A DNA stretch of 64,000 nt from Natribaculum luteum (GCF_023008545.1 NZ_CP095397.1:1612001-1676000); one strand, 5' to 3'; shown: positions 1 to 10,033, counted from the first letter of the stretch. Made by a program: numbers and translations. Notes: generated from the letters alone by a model not told the origin.

Positions 1-526
1 GCACCTCCTCGACGATCGCCAGGCGATTGACCGCGAGCGTCGTGCCCGTACTCGTGATGTCGACGATGGCGTCGGCCATCTCGACGTGCGGCGTGAGTTC
101 GGTCGCGCCGGTGACCTCCACGACGTCGGGCTCGATGCCCCGCTCGGCGAAGAACTCGCGAGTGACGGTCGGAAACTCCGTCGCGACGGTCTTGCCCGCC
201 AGGTCCGCGACCGACTCGATGTCGCCGTCTTCCGGCGCGGCGAGGACGAGCCGACAGCGGCCGAACTCGAGGTCGAGCAGGTCGACGACGCCGTCGACTG
301 CGGCCTCCTGGACCTGGTCGTAGCCCGTCACGCCGACGTCGGCTGCCCCGTCGGCGACGTACTCGGGGATGTCGGCCGCACGGGCAAAGAGGACGGTGAC
401 GTCGGGATCGACGGTCTCGGCGTAGAGTTTGCGGTCGGCTCCGTTCTCGAGATGAAGCCCCGCCCGCTCTAGAAGGTCGATCGTCGGCTCGTGCAGGCGG
501 CCCTTGTTGGGGACGGCGATTCGCAT
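1..526 (-). CDS. hisG: ATP phosphoribosyltransferase HisG (3' end beyond window)
   Basis: Catalyses the first step of histidine biosynthesis, joining ATP and PRPP to give phosphoribosyl-ATP in the cytoplasm. The visible 175 residues begin [19 protein letters not shown], the typical HisG N-terminus, and include the substrate-binding segment [11 protein letters not shown] near residue 85 and the PRPP-binding loop [14 protein letters not shown] near residue 155. The C-terminal part, where a regulatory ACT-like domain would lie in long-form enzymes, is cut off by the window edge, so short and long forms cannot be separated directly. The start is the ATG at 524-526. The upstream neighbour is the AIM24 gene on the same strand with an 89-base gap; no other his gene is visible. 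Confidence 0.95.
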   Translation of the reverse strand, partial: MRIAVPNKGRLHEPTIDLLERAGLHLENGADRKLYAETVDPDVTVLFARAADIPEYVADGAADVGVTGYDQVQEAAVDGVVDLLDLEFGRCRLVLAAPEDGDIESVADLAGKTVATEFPTVTREFFAERGIEPDVVEVTGATELTPHVEMADAIVDITSTGTTLAVNRLAIVEEV

Positions 527-615
527 GTGGCGCTATTGGGCCGGCGGTGGGAACTGTCTTTCCATCGTGCTCTCCCGTGTCGCTGGCGACCGGCGTCAAC
601 CTGCTCGCAGAGCGG

Positions 616-1287
616 TTACTGCGACTGGGGCTGTGTCTCCTCGTACGGCTGAACGATGACGAACCCGTCGGTCCCCGTGAACTCGAGCTGGTAGCGCTCG
701 TCGGAGGACTGTCCGATCATGTCCGAGAGGTTCCGGTTGACGCTCGCACTCGGCGACAGCGACCCGCTCCAGGCGACCGTCGCGTCCGGGTCGGTCTTGA
801 CCGGCGGCGTCAGGACGAGCGGGTCGCCGTGGGTCGTGATCGCGACGCTGCCGGGGCCCTCGAGGAAGACGTTCGTCAGTCCGCCGGACATGGTCGCGCC
901 GAGACTCCCGACGGTCCCGATCTCGTAGTCGATTTGCGCCTCGAACGCGAGGACGTCGTTGCCGTTGACCGAGAGTCGCTGTCCTGGATCCAGATCGAGC
1001 ACCTGGATCTCCTTTCCCTGGTCTGCGACGTAGACGTGACCGGTCCCTTCGGCTTCCATCACCGGCGTCCCCTCGCCCGTCGCCTTCTCTTTGAGGAAGC
1101 CGGTGATCCCTCCTTCCGCGGATCCTTTGCCGGTAAACGTCACGTCGCCCGTGTACGCGACCATCGACCCGGCTTTCAGCATCGCAGAACCGTCGAGATC
1201 GACGTCGAGGAGCTTGCTGCTTTCCAGTTGAAACCGCTCGGTGCCGTCCTCGGGCGCGTTGGCCGCGGCGAATTCTTCGAGTTCCAT
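616..1287 (-). CDS. AIM24 (DUF124) family protein
   Basis: A 223-residue AIM24-family protein. These glycine-rich beta-sandwich proteins occur in bacteria, archaea and mitochondria and have no settled biochemical role. Family features seen here are the run of beta segments with glycine turns, for example FTGKGSAEGGITGF, the GPGSVAITTHGDPLVL region and NVFLEGPG. There is no signal peptide or membrane segment, so it should be cytosolic. An in-frame ATG 12 codons further upstream (1321-1323) exists, but the start at 1285-1287 (MELEEFAAANAPE) gives the usual N-terminus. It is divergent from the copper ATPase gene, with 330 bases between the two starts. Confidence 0.85.
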   Translation of the reverse strand: MELEEFAAANAPEDGTERFQLESSKLLDVDLDGSAMLKAGSMVAYTGDVTFTGKGSAEGGITGFLKEKATGEGTPVMEAEGTGHVYVADQGKEIQVLDLDPGQRLSVNGNDVLAFEAQIDYEIGTVGSLGATMSGGLTNVFLEGPGSVAITTHGDPLVLTPPVKTDPDATVAWSGSLSPSASVNRNLSDMIGQSSDERYQLEFTGTDGFVIVQPYEETQPQSQ

Positions 1288-1617
1288 GTGTCTCTCGAGT
1301 CGTGACCGAAATCGACTCGACATTCTCGTTACTGCGACGTTTGGAAAACACTACCGGTTCTCGCCGCCCGGCTGTTGCCGTCGTTCGACCTCGCTCGCGT
1401 TTGCTAACGACAAACGTGCGCCGGAACACGGCCACAGCCGGCGGTATGAGCCGTCGGGGTCGTGTGAATGAATAACAATTGTTGTTCGTCTGACCCCCGA
1501 TTTACCTTCGATTCTTCGACCACTGACTCCCTGCGACTTTGTTTCGAAAATATACTGTGGGTCAATCCTGGTTTGTAACGCACAAACCGCTTGAATAGCC
1601 AGTCCTTATCTACCCGT
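1288..1617. other. Divergent intergenic region between AIM24 gene and copA
   Basis: These 330 bases hold no convincing gene. The region carries an AT-rich stretch around 1470-1490 with a near-perfect palindrome (annotated separately) and the core promoters of both flanking genes. Short reading frames crossing it are rich in Arg and Ser and read as shadows of high-GC DNA. Confidence 0.6.
1470..1487. promoter_or_regulatory. Candidate operator: AACAATTGTT palindrome
   Basis: A 10-bp perfect palindrome, AACAATTGTT (1474-1483), is the centre of an 18-bp imperfect palindrome of the form GAAYAACAATTGTTRTTC. It lies in the AT-rich middle of the divergent region, about 134 bases before the copA start and 183 before the AIM24 start. 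Position and symmetry fit a dimeric repressor or activator site. A copper-responsive role is only inferred from the neighbour. Confidence 0.4.
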
Positions 1618-4278
1618 ATGGAACAGAGACGGGCACACCTCGAGATCACGGGGATGTCGTGTGCGACGTGTTCGGGGACCGTCGAGGACGCCCTCGACGA
1701 CCTCGAGGGCGTCGCCTCGGCGAGTGCCAACTACGCGACCGACGAGGGGACAGTCGAGTACGACCCGACGGAGACCTCCCTCGAGGAGATCTACGAGACG
1801 ATCGAGGAGGCGGGGTACGAAGCGGCCTCCGAGACGCGGACGATCACCGTCATGGGGATGTCGTGTGCGACCTGTTCGGAGACGGTGGGCGAGGCCGTCG
1901 CGGACCTGCCCGGCGTCGTTCGCGCCGACGTGAACTTCGCTGCCGACGAGGCCAGAGTCGAGTACAACCCCGCTGACGCCTCGCTCGAGGCGATCTACGA
2001 CGCGATCGAGCGGGCCGGCTACGAACCCGTCCGCGAGGAGGGCGACGACGACGGCTCCGAGCGTGAGCGGGCGATCGAGGGCGAACTCCGCCGTCAGCGC
2101 CGACTCGTGATCGGCGGCGGCCTGCTCACGTTGCCGTTCGTGCCGATCATGCTGGCGATGTTCGACCTCGTCGCGCTGCCCGAGACCGTCCTCGGTGTCG
2201 ACCTCGGGTGGCTCGAGTTTGCCATCGCGACGGTGCTGATGGCGACGCTCGGCAGGGAGTTCCTCGTCGGTGCCTACCGGGCGCTCGTCAACAATCGACA
2301 GGCGAACATGGACACGCTGGTCGCGATGGGGACCTCCGTGGGCTACGTCTACAGTACGGCCGTCCTGCTCGGACAGATCTCCAGCGAGGGGCTGTACTTC
2401 GAGGCCGTTGCCTTCATCCTCTGGTTTATCACGCTCGGCAACTGGCTCGAGGTCCGTTCGAAAGCCCGGGCCGGCAACGCCTTGCGAGAACTCCTCGAGA
2501 TGGAGGCCGACGAGGCGACCGTCGTCGAGTGGGAGGCCCCGGAGGGGACTCGAGCGGACGGCAAAGCCGCCCGTGGTGAGGAGCGACAGGTTCCCCTCGA
2601 TGAGGTCGAGGTCGGCGACGTCCTCAAGGTCCGACCGGGCGAGAAGATCCCGACCGACGGCGTCGTCGTCGAGGGCCAGAGCGCGGTCGACGAGTCGATG
2701 CTCACCGGCGAGTCGGTCCCGGTCGAGAAAGGCGAGGGTGACGAGGTCGTCGGCGCGACCGTCAACAAGAACGGCCGACTCTTCGTCGAGGCGACGAAAG
2801 TCGGCTCCGAGACGGCGATCCAGCAGATCGTCGAACGGGTGAAGGAAGCCCAGTCCCGCCAGCCCGACATCCAGCGGCTCGTCGACAGGGTCAGCGCCTA
2901 CTTCGTCCCCGCAGTGATCGTCAATGCGATCGTCTGGGCGCTGCTGTGGTTTGCGTTCCCCGAGTCGCTCGCGGCATTCGTCGACTCGTTCCCGACCTGG
3001 GGAATGGTCGGCGGCGGCCCCGAGGTAGCGCTCCCCGCCGGCTCGGAGGCGGGCGTCCCCGTCCTCGAGTTCTCGGTGATCGTCCTCGCCTCTGCCCTGC
3101 TGATCGCCTGTCCCTGCGCACTCGGACTGGCGACGCCCGCCGCGACGATGGTCGGGTCGACCCTGGCGGCCACGAACGGCGTCCTGTTCAAAGGCGGCGA
3201 CGTCTTAGAGAAGGTCCGGGGCGTCGACACCGTCGTCTTCGACAAGACCGGGACCCTGACCCACGGCGAGATGACTCTGACCGACGTCGTGACGATCGAA
3301 CCGGACGCGGCGACCGACGGCGGCCGTCCCAGTACGGACGGCGGCGTCCTCGTCGGCGAACGGGAGTCGTTCGAGTCGGTCGTCCTCAGTGCGGCGGCCG
3401 CGGCCGAGTCGGGCTCCGAACACCCCATCGCTCGTGCGATCGTCGAGGGTGCCGAAGAACGGGGGATCGACTACGGCGAGGTCAGCGAGTTCGAGAACGT
3501 TCCCGGCCACGGCATCCGGGCCGAGACCGACCACGGCACGGTCCTGATCGGCCGCCGGAAACTGCTCGCCGACGAGGGAGTCGACCCCGACCCCGCCGAG
3601 GACGCCCTCGAGCGACTCGAGCGTGAGGGCAAGACGGCGATGCCAGTCGCAGTCGACGGCGAGCTCGTCGGCGTGCTCGCGGTGGCCGACGAGGTCCGCG
3701 AGAGCGCCAAAGAGACCGTCGCGGCGCTTCGCGACCGCGGCGTCGAGGTCGTGATGCTCACCGGCGACAACGAGCGCACCGCCCGCGCGGTCGCTCGAGA
3801 GGTCGGCATCGACGTCGAGAACGTCCGCGCCGAGGTTCTGCCGGAGGACAAGGCCGACCACGTCGAGTCGCTGCAGGAAGACGGCTCGCACGTCATGATG
3901 GTCGGCGACGGCGTCAACGACGCGCCCGCGCTGACGGCCGCGGCCATCGGCGTCGCCATCGGCTCCGGGACGGACGTCGCCATCGAGTCCGCCGACGTGA
4001 CGCTGATGCGTGACGATCCCGCCGACGTGCTCAAGGCCGTCCGCATCTCCGAGGCGACGATCGCGAAGGTTCGCCAGAATCTCTTCTGGGCGCTCGTCTA
4101 CAACACGACGCTGGTCCCGATCGCCTCGCTCGGCCTGCTCAACCCAGCGCTGGCGGGACTGGCGATGGCCACCTCGAGCGTGAGCGTGATGTCGAACAGC
4201 CTGGCGTTCGCGAAGTACGACCCGCACGCGGACTACCGGCCGGCGGTGTTGAAGCCGCTCGAGTGGATCCGCGGCTGA
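1618..4278 (+). CDS. copA: Copper-translocating P1B-type ATPase CopA
   Basis: An 886-residue P1B-type heavy-metal ATPase that uses ATP to export Cu+ across the membrane. Two N-terminal heavy-metal-associated domains each carry GMSCATC, with cysteines at residues 15/18 and 83/86. Transmembrane helices follow, then the ion-site motif CPC at 498-500, the phosphorylation motif DKTGT with Asp542, the nucleotide-domain SEHP motif near 607 and the hinge GDGVNDAP at 763. The CPC motif with paired GMTCxxC-like domains identifies the Cu+/Ag+ class. The ATG at 1618 is chosen over an upstream TTG because the first HMA domain starts directly after it. It is convergent with the DUF4382 gene. No CopZ-like chaperone gene is adjacent. 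Confidence 0.95.
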   Translation: MEQRRAHLEITGMSCATCSGTVEDALDDLEGVASASANYATDEGTVEYDPTETSLEEIYETIEEAGYEAASETRTITVMGMSCATCSETVGEAVADLPGVVRADVNFAADEARVEYNPADASLEAIYDAIERAGYEPVREEGDDDGSERERAIEGELRRQRRLVIGGGLLTLPFVPIMLAMFDLVALPETVLGVDLGWLEFAIATVLMATLGREFLVGAYRALVNNRQANMDTLVAMGTSVGYVYSTAVLLGQISSEGLYFEAVAFILWFITLGNWLEVRSKARAGNALRELLEMEADEATVVEWEAPEGTRADGKAARGEERQVPLDEVEVGDVLKVRPGEKIPTDGVVVEGQSAVDESMLTGESVPVEKGEGDEVVGATVNKNGRLFVEATKVGSETAIQQIVERVKEAQSRQPDIQRLVDRVSAYFVPAVIVNAIVWALLWFAFPESLAAFVDSFPTWGMVGGGPEVALPAGSEAGVPVLEFSVIVLASALLIACPCALGLATPAATMVGSTLAATNGVLFKGGDVLEKVRGVDTVVFDKTGTLTHGEMTLTDVVTIEPDAATDGGRPSTDGGVLVGERESFESVVLSAAAAAESGSEHPIARAIVEGAEERGIDYGEVSEFENVPGHGIRAETDHGTVLIGRRKLLADEGVDPDPAEDALERLEREGKTAMPVAVDGELVGVLAVADEVRESAKETVAALRDRGVEVVMLTGDNERTARAVAREVGIDVENVRAEVLPEDKADHVESLQEDGSHVMMVGDGVNDAPALTAAAIGVAIGSGTDVAIESADVTLMRDDPADVLKAVRISEATIAKVRQNLFWALVYNTTLVPIASLGLLNPALAGLAMATSSVSVMSNSLAFAKYDPHADYRPAVLKPLEWIRG

Positions 4279-4411
4279 GGCCGCCTGCCGGATCGTCGGC
4301 GTGCTGTTGACGGGTCCGATTTCGGTCAGATGTGTCTATTCGCGGTGACCGAGCGTCGATAAAATGGACAATTTCGGCGGCCGTGTCAATGTGCTCGCCG
4401 TCGTCGTACGC

Positions 4412-5572
4412 CTACGCTGGCGCTTCGTCGTCGGCGCCGGTCTCGTTGGTCGCCTCGGGACTGTCGCCGTTGGTTTCGGCGTTCTCGTCTTCGTCTTCGT
4501 CGTCGGCCTTCGCGTCTTCAGGGTTCTCGCTTTTGTCGCGGTCGGACGGTTTCTCACCGCCGGCACGGTCCTCGGCGTCGACGTCGTGGATCTCGACTTC
4601 GTCGCCCGTCCCGCTCTCGCTGATCACCGGCTTGAGGATGTACTTCCCGCTCTTTCCGGCCTTGTGGGGGGCGATGTCGTACACGAAGTCGATTTCGTCG
4701 CCAGCCCCGACGGTGAACGCCGTGTGGAGCTTTAGCTTCTGGCTCGGGAGTTTCACGTTCGTCTCGGTGCCGTCGGTCAGGATTCCTTCGGTGTCGCTCA
4801 CGTAGATGAAGACCGTCTCGTACTCGCCTTCCGGCAGCTCGAACTCGTCGAGCGCGGTCGCGTTCGCGCCTTTGAGTTCGGTGAGGTCGACGGTCTTCTC
4901 GTCGACGTCGTACTCGATCCAGCGTTCGTCTGCAGCGCCGTCGGATTCGTCGGATTCACCCGGTTCACCGGATTCTTCCGCTCCGCTCGCCTCTCTGGTC
5001 TCGTTTTCGGGTTCTCCCTCGGACTCACCGTCTGTCTCGTTTTCGGGTTCTCCCTCGGACTCACCGTCTGTCTCGTTTTCGGGTTCTCCCTCGGACTCAC
5101 CGTCTGTCTCGTTTTCGGGTTCTCCCTCGGACTCACCGTCTGTCTCGTTTTCGGGTTCTCCCTCGGACTCACCGTCTGTCTCGTTTTCGGGTTCTCCCTC
5201 GGACTCACCGTCTGTCTCGTTTTCGGGTTCTCCCTCGGGCTCTTCGTCGGTCTCGTTCTTGGACTCTGCTTCGGACTCACCGCCGGTTTCGTTCGCGTCC
5301 GTACGCTCGTCGGCCACGTCACCAGTTTTCTTGAATCCGACTTTCGTCACCGTCACGTTGAGGTGCTCGAAGTCGTCGATCTGGTTCGGTTCGTCGCTGA
5401 CGTAGAACGTAGCCGTTCCACTGTCTCCGTCGATTGCACCGGTACTGTCGACTGGGTCAGTCGAGTCGTCGGTCGCCGGATCGCCACCGAACTCCCCGCC
5501 GACGCCACCGGCACAGCCGGCGACGGCGACGAGCGTGGCGACGACAAGCAACTGGATTGCGTTTCGATCCAT
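4412..5572 (-). CDS. DUF4382 lipoprotein with EGEPENETDGES tandem repeats
   Basis: A 386-residue exported lipoprotein. The N-terminus has a signal peptide ending in a lipobox (VAVAGCAGG, Cys20), so it should be anchored outside the membrane by its N-terminal cysteine. A DUF4382 domain begins at about residue 52 (GTATFYVSDEP) and resumes at about 206 (RWIEYDVDEKTVDL). It is interrupted by a low-complexity insert with seven 12-residue EGEPENETDGES-type units. Each unit contains an N-E-T sequon, so the insert could be heavily N-glycosylated. The tail is very acidic. The function of DUF4382 is unknown. It is convergent with copA and divergent from the deaminase gene. Confidence 0.85.
   Translation of the reverse strand: MDRNAIQLLVVATLVAVAGCAGGVGGEFGGDPATDDSTDPVDSTGAIDGDSGTATFYVSDEPNQIDDFEHLNVTVTKVGFKKTGDVADERTDANETGGESEAESKNETDEEPEGEPENETDGESEGEPENETDGESEGEPENETDGESEGEPENETDGESEGEPENETDGESEGEPENETDGESEGEPENETREASGAEESGEPGESDESDGAADERWIEYDVDEKTVDLTELKGANATALDEFELPEGEYETVFIYVSDTEGILTDGTETNVKLPSQKLKLHTAFTVGAGDEIDFVYDIAPHKAGKSGKYILKPVISESGTGDEVEIHDVDAEDRAGGEKPSDRDKSENPEDAKADDEDEDENAETNGDSPEATNETGADDEAPA
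4985..5236 (-). repeat. 36-bp coding tandem repeat, 7 units
   Basis: Seven head-to-tail 36-bp units inside the DUF4382 gene. Six (5021-5236) encode EGEPENETDGES with virtually identical DNA and the last (4985-5020) encodes EGEPENETREAS. There are no spacers between units, which excludes a CRISPR array. The near identity at the DNA level implies recent expansion by slippage or unequal recombination, so copy number may vary between strains. Confidence 0.95.
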
Positions 5573-5868
5573 ACGCGACGACAGTCGTCACATCCTGAAT
5601 AACGGTGGTGACTATTCATATCGATTTTAGAACGTTCAGATCGGCTGCAGTACCGTGATTAAACGGTTTATACCTCGAGTACTTGATTAGTAACTCTTTC
5701 GCTGGCGACGTGTCCTCGAGCGTCCCCCAGGGGGTGAACGTCCGGACTCGGCCGAGACGTGAACTGGTATCCACGTGTAACGCGTCGGGCGACTGGAGAC
5801 GTACCCTGCCGACTGTGACGTCGACCGCAGACGGCAGATTGACGATTCCCGACGAGAAATCTCGAGTC

Positions 5869-7161
5869 ATGACCACGCTGTCGATCACCGGCGGACAGGT
5901 CCTCACATCCGACCTGCGCGTCGAGCGTGCGGACGTACTGGTCGATCAGGACACCGGCGAGATCCTCGAGGTCGGCGAGGACCTCGCTGGCGACGACGTA
6001 CTCGACGCCTCGAACTCGCTCGTCACGCCGGGGTTCGTCAACGGCCACAGCCACGTCGCGATGTCGCTGCTACGAGGCTACGCCGACGATAAACCCCTCG
6101 AGGCGTGGCTTCGCGAGGACATCTGGCCCGCCGAGGGCGAACTCACGGCCGAGGACGTCCGCGTCGGAACCGAACTCGGTGCCCTCGAGTTGATCAAGTC
6201 CGGGACGACGGCCTTCGCGGACATGTACTTCTTCGTACCGACGATGGCCGAGGTCGTCGAGGAGGCGGGGCTGCGCGCGCGTCTCGGCCACGGGGTCATC
6301 TCCGTCGGCAAGGACGAGCAAGCGGCCCGCGAGGACGCCCGGGAGGGACTCGCCGTCGCCGAAGAAATCGACGGCATGGCCGACGGCCGGATCTCGGCGG
6401 CCTTTATGCCCCACTCGCTGACGACCGTCGCCGGACAGTACTTCGAGGAGTTCGTCCCCGAGGCCCGCGACCTCGGCGTTCCGCTCCACTTTCACGCCAA
6501 CGAGACGCGCGGCGAGGTGACGCCCATCGTCGAGGAACACGGCGTCCGTCCGCTCGCCTACGCCGCCGAGCACGGTCTGCTCGAGTCCGAGGACTTCATC
6601 GCCCACGGCGTCCACGTCGACGAGTCGGAGATCGGCCTGCTCGCCGAGAGCGGCGCGAGCGTGATCCACTGCCCAGCCTCGAACATGAAACTCGCCAGCG
6701 GTATGGCACCCGTCGAGCGCCTGCGTGAGGCGGGCGTCACGGTCGGCCTCGGAACCGACGGGCCGGCCTCGAACAACGACCTCTCGATGCTCGACGAGGC
6801 TCGCGACGCCGCCATGATCGGGAAACTCGCGGCCGACGACGCCAGCGCGGTGCCCGCCGAGGCCGTCGTCGAGATGCTGACGAGCGACAGCGCGGCGGCG
6901 ATCGGCCTCGAGACCGGTCGTCTCGAGGAAGGTGCACCCGCGGACCTGGCAGTGATCGACCTCGAGAAGCCCCACCTGACACCGCCACACGACCTCGTCA
7001 GTCACCTGGTTTACGCTGCGGCGGCGGCGGACGTCCGCCACACCGTCTGTGACGGGCAGGTCCTGATGCGTGACCGCGAGGTCCTGACCGTAGACGAGAC
7101 GGCGGTCCGCGAGCGGGCGACCGAGCACGCCGAGGCGCTGATCGCTCGAGCCGACAGCTGA
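5869..7161 (+). CDS. dadD: 5'-deoxyadenosine / S-adenosylhomocysteine deaminase (amidohydrolase)
   Basis: A 430-residue metal-dependent amidohydrolase of the cyclic deaminase group that removes the 6-amino group from S-adenosylhomocysteine, 5'-deoxyadenosine and related nucleosides. The metal-binding motif GHSHVAMSLLRG lies near residue 58, HFHANETRGE near 208, the HGVHVDE segment near 246 and the catalytic Asp motif GTDGPASNNDLSM near 296. The start at 5869 is chosen because the TIM-barrel amidohydrolase N-terminus (MTTLSITGGQVLTSD) begins there; the in-frame upstream extension is Arg-rich and atypical. Adenosylhomocysteinase is encoded 1.6 kb downstream on the same strand, which suggests recycling of S-adenosylmethionine by-products. 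Substrate preference within the family cannot be read from sequence alone. Confidence 0.85.
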   Translation: MTTLSITGGQVLTSDLRVERADVLVDQDTGEILEVGEDLAGDDVLDASNSLVTPGFVNGHSHVAMSLLRGYADDKPLEAWLREDIWPAEGELTAEDVRVGTELGALELIKSGTTAFADMYFFVPTMAEVVEEAGLRARLGHGVISVGKDEQAAREDAREGLAVAEEIDGMADGRISAAFMPHSLTTVAGQYFEEFVPEARDLGVPLHFHANETRGEVTPIVEEHGVRPLAYAAEHGLLESEDFIAHGVHVDESEIGLLAESGASVIHCPASNMKLASGMAPVERLREAGVTVGLGTDGPASNNDLSMLDEARDAAMIGKLAADDASAVPAEAVVEMLTSDSAAAIGLETGRLEEGAPADLAVIDLEKPHLTPPHDLVSHLVYAAAAADVRHTVCDGQVLMRDREVLTVDETAVRERATEHAEALIARADS

Positions 7162-7292
7162 CCGTCAGTCTCGTTGAACGTTCAGATACGTCGATAAACG
7201 CTCAAAACGATTCTGCTGTCGTTATCATCGATCGCGAACGGGTCGAACTGCCGTCGGGGTTTATTCCGTTCTTCCTGAATGTCTCGATCGTA

Positions 7293-8399
7293 ATGAATCG
7301 AAATCGAACTATCGTGGCGGCGCTGGTCGCCGTCATGGTACTCTCCGTCCTCGCGCCGCTGGGAACGGTGGCCGCGGAGGGAGACTCGTCGACAGCCGAC
7401 GAACTGTCGATCGACGTCTCCCAGGAGGAGGACGTGACCGTCACGGTCACGGCAAACGGTAGTACAGTCGAGAACGCGACGGTGAACGTGAATACCGTCG
7501 ACGAGAACGCGACCTACGCGGGCGAAGGCGAGTACGCGACCGACGAGAACGGGACGGTCGAACTGCCGACGCCCAACGAGACGGTCGACGTCTCGGTCGA
7601 AGCGACGTACGACAACGCCTCGTCGTCAGAGAAGGTGACTCTCGAGACCGCAGAACCCGAGGAAGAGACCGAGCTGTCGGTCGACGTCGAGCAAGACGAG
7701 GTCGTGTCCGTCGCGGTCGAGGCGAACGACAGCCCGGCCGAGAACGCGACCGTCACCGTCGACACCGTCGACGAGAACGCGACATACGCGGGCGCAGGCG
7801 AGTACGCGACCGACGAGAACGGGACGGTGGAACTGCCGACGCCCAACGAGACGGTCGCCGTCTCGATTACGGCGACCGACGAGAACGAATCGGTGACGAC
7901 CGAGGTCACGCTCCTGTCGGTCGAAGACCGGATCCTCGAGGAGAGCGCCACCTTCAGCCAGGCTGTCAGCAGCTTCGTGGCGACCCTCGATCCGAGCGAG
8001 ACCGCAGGCGGCATCGGTTCTCAGGTCGCCTCGTTCGTCGTCAAGAACAACCCCGGTAACGCGCCGGCCCACGCTGGCCCGCCGGCTCACGCTGGCCCCG
8101 GTAACGACGTCGAAGACGGCGACGAAGACGAGAAGCGAGGCCCGCCGGCTCATGCCGGTCCCGGCGGTGACGACGTCGGAAATGGCGACGAAGACGAGAA
8201 GCGGGGCCCGCCGGCCCACGCCGGCCCCGGCAGCGACGACGTCGAGAAAGACGACGAGGACGACAGACGGGGACCGCCGGCCCAGGCCGGTTCAGGTGAC
8301 GATGCGGACGCGGACGAAGCGGACGACGCAGATGACGCGGAGGAAGACGACGCAGACGAAGACGACGCGGACGACGCTGACGACGAAAGCGAGAACTGA
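7293..8399 (+). CDS. Secreted acidic surface protein with duplicated beta domain
   Basis: A 368-residue predicted Sec-exported protein: basic N-terminus, hydrophobic core and cleavage near ATVAAEG around residue 30. Two consecutive domains of about 90 residues share DENATYAG, GEYATDENGTVELPTPNETV and similar strands, and resemble the carboxypeptidase-regulatory or Ig-like folds of surface proteins. They contain many N-X-S/T sequons. A C-terminal third follows with repeated GPPAHAGPG blocks separated by acidic linkers, ending in a poly-Asp/Glu/Ala tail. No PGF-CTERM or transmembrane anchor is visible, so it may be secreted or surface-adsorbed. The function is unknown. The gene stands alone between two S-adenosylhomocysteine-related genes. 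Confidence 0.75.
   Translation: MNRNRTIVAALVAVMVLSVLAPLGTVAAEGDSSTADELSIDVSQEEDVTVTVTANGSTVENATVNVNTVDENATYAGEGEYATDENGTVELPTPNETVDVSVEATYDNASSSEKVTLETAEPEEETELSVDVEQDEVVSVAVEANDSPAENATVTVDTVDENATYAGAGEYATDENGTVELPTPNETVAVSITATDENESVTTEVTLLSVEDRILEESATFSQAVSSFVATLDPSETAGGIGSQVASFVVKNNPGNAPAHAGPPAHAGPGNDVEDGDEDEKRGPPAHAGPGGDDVGNGDEDEKRGPPAHAGPGSDDVEKDDEDDRRGPPAQAGSGDDADADEADDADDAEEDDADEDDADDADDESEN
7503..7857 (+). repeat. Intragenic direct repeat, 85 bp, 270 bp apart
   Basis: The stretch 7503-7587 is repeated at 7773-7857 with only a few mismatches. Both copies encode ENATYAG followed by GEYATDENGTVELPTPNETV. The near identity of DNA as well as protein indicates recent duplication or ongoing gene conversion within the surface protein gene. 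Confidence 0.9.
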
Positions 8400-8749
8400 C
8401 CTGACCATCGGAACTCGACCGAGGTCACACATCGACCGACGTCACACATCGTCCGATCGACACACGTAGCACAGAGGCACCCGACACCGTCGATCGGCAC
8501 ACGCTCCCAGTAATCCCTGGCCGACACGCCTGACGGCGTCGTCGACTCCCCTGTCCACCGACCGATTCCGGCCGACCGCGATCGGAACCGCCAGGGGTTC
8601 CCGGTCGCCATCTCGGCCGGATTCTCTTCGGTCACCGCCACGTTCCGTCGACCTGCAGGTGTGGTTCGTTCGTCGAATCCGCTTCGTCGCGCTGACGGCA
8701 TCTCGAGTACTTCGGTAGGGTTTTGGGCGCGCTCGCCTTCCCTCGAGTC
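8400..8749. other. Intergenic region upstream of ahcY, no gene seen
   Basis: These 350 bases hold no open frame with protein-like composition. The first 70 bases contain short repeats of CGACxxxGTCACACATCG type (8414-8465). Nothing else stands out. Confidence 0.5.
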
Positions 8750-10033
8750 ATGACCGAGTATCCGTCGATCAGCGAGCAGCTAGACGACGTCGACGCCGCT
8801 CGAGCGGAGGGCCGGCGCAAGATGGACTGGGCGGCCCAGCACATGCCCATCCTCGAGCGCGTCCGCGAGGAGTTCGAGGCCGAGCAGCCACTCGAGGGCG
8901 AGCGGATCGGGATGGCGATGCACGTCGAGGCGAAGACGGCGATCCTGGTCGAGACGCTCGCCGAGGGTGGCGCGGAGGTCGCCGTCACGGGCTGTAACCC
9001 GCTGTCGACCCACGACGACGTCTCGGCAGCGCTCGACGCCCACGAGTCGATCACGAGCTACGCCAAACGGGGCGTCGACGACGAGGAGTACTACGACGCC
9101 ATCCACGCCGTGGTCGCGCACGAACCCACGATCACGGTCGACGACGGGATGGACCTCGTCGCCCTGATCCACGAGGAGTACCCCGAACTCATCGACTCCA
9201 TCGTCGGCGGCGCGGAGGAGACGACGACGGGCGTCCACCGCCTGCGCGCGATGGACGCCGACGGCGCGCTCGAGTACCCCGTCTTCGCGGTCAACGACAC
9301 GCCGATGAAGCGGCTGTTCGACAACGTCCACGGCACCGGCGAGTCCTCGCTGGCGTCGATCGCCATGACCACGAACCTCTCGTGGGCCGGCAAGAACGTC
9401 GTCGTCGCCGGCTACGGCTACTGTGGCAAGGGCGTCGCGAAGAAGGCAGCGGGCCAGAACGCGAACGTCATCGTTACCGAGGTCGAGCCCCGCCGCGCGC
9501 TCGAGGCCCACATGGAAGGCTACGACGTGATGCCCATGTCAGAAGCGGCCGAAGTCGGCGACGTCTTCCTCACGACGACGGGTAACCGCGACGTCATCGT
9601 CGAGGAGCACTTCGAGAAGATGCAAGACGGCGTCTTGCTCGCCAACGCCGGCCACTTCGACATCGAGATCGACCTCGAGGCGCTCGACGACCTCGCCGTG
9701 GATCGCTACGAGGCCCGCGACGGCGTCGAGGCCTACGAACTCGCGGACGGCCGTCGGCTGAACGTCATCGCCGAGGGCCGACTCGTCAACCTCGCCGCGC
9801 CAGTCTCGCTCGGCCACCCCGTCGAGGTGATGGACCAGAGCTTCGGTATCCAGGCTGTCTGCGTCCGCGAACTACTGGAGAACGGCGACGAGTACGACCC
9901 CGGCGTCCACGACGTCCCCGACGAACTCGACCGGGAGATCGCCGAGATCAAACTCGAGGCCGAAGGTGTCGAGTACGACGCGCTGACCGACGTCCAGCGC
10001 GAGTATATGGGCTCGTGGGACCACGGAACGTAG
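8750..10033 (+). CDS. ahcY: Adenosylhomocysteinase
   Basis: A 427-residue NAD-dependent adenosylhomocysteinase that splits S-adenosylhomocysteine reversibly into adenosine and homocysteine, clearing the product inhibitor of methyltransferases. Seen directly are the substrate-domain segments WAAQHMPIL and [11 protein letters not shown], the ETTTGVHRL region, the Rossmann motif [13 protein letters not shown] around residues 218-230 and the C-terminal MDQSFGIQA helix. The start at 8750 ([11 protein letters not shown]) matches the family; an in-frame ATG nine codons earlier gives an implausible extension. Because a deaminase of the DadD type is encoded just upstream, S-inosylhomocysteine may be an alternative substrate, as reported for some archaeal homologues. 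That is an inference. Confidence 0.95.
   Translation: MTEYPSISEQLDDVDAARAEGRRKMDWAAQHMPILERVREEFEAEQPLEGERIGMAMHVEAKTAILVETLAEGGAEVAVTGCNPLSTHDDVSAALDAHESITSYAKRGVDDEEYYDAIHAVVAHEPTITVDDGMDLVALIHEEYPELIDSIVGGAEETTTGVHRLRAMDADGALEYPVFAVNDTPMKRLFDNVHGTGESSLASIAMTTNLSWAGKNVVVAGYGYCGKGVAKKAAGQNANVIVTEVEPRRALEAHMEGYDVMPMSEAAEVGDVFLTTTGNRDVIVEEHFEKMQDGVLLANAGHFDIEIDLEALDDLAVDRYEARDGVEAYELADGRRLNVIAEGRLVNLAAPVSLGHPVEVMDQSFGIQAVCVRELLENGDEYDPGVHDVPDELDREIAEIKLEAEGVEYDALTDVQREYMGSWDHGT

Noticed and set aside
4985-5236. Possible CRISPR array
   Set aside because: The 36-bp units are directly adjacent without spacers and encode an in-frame protein repeat.
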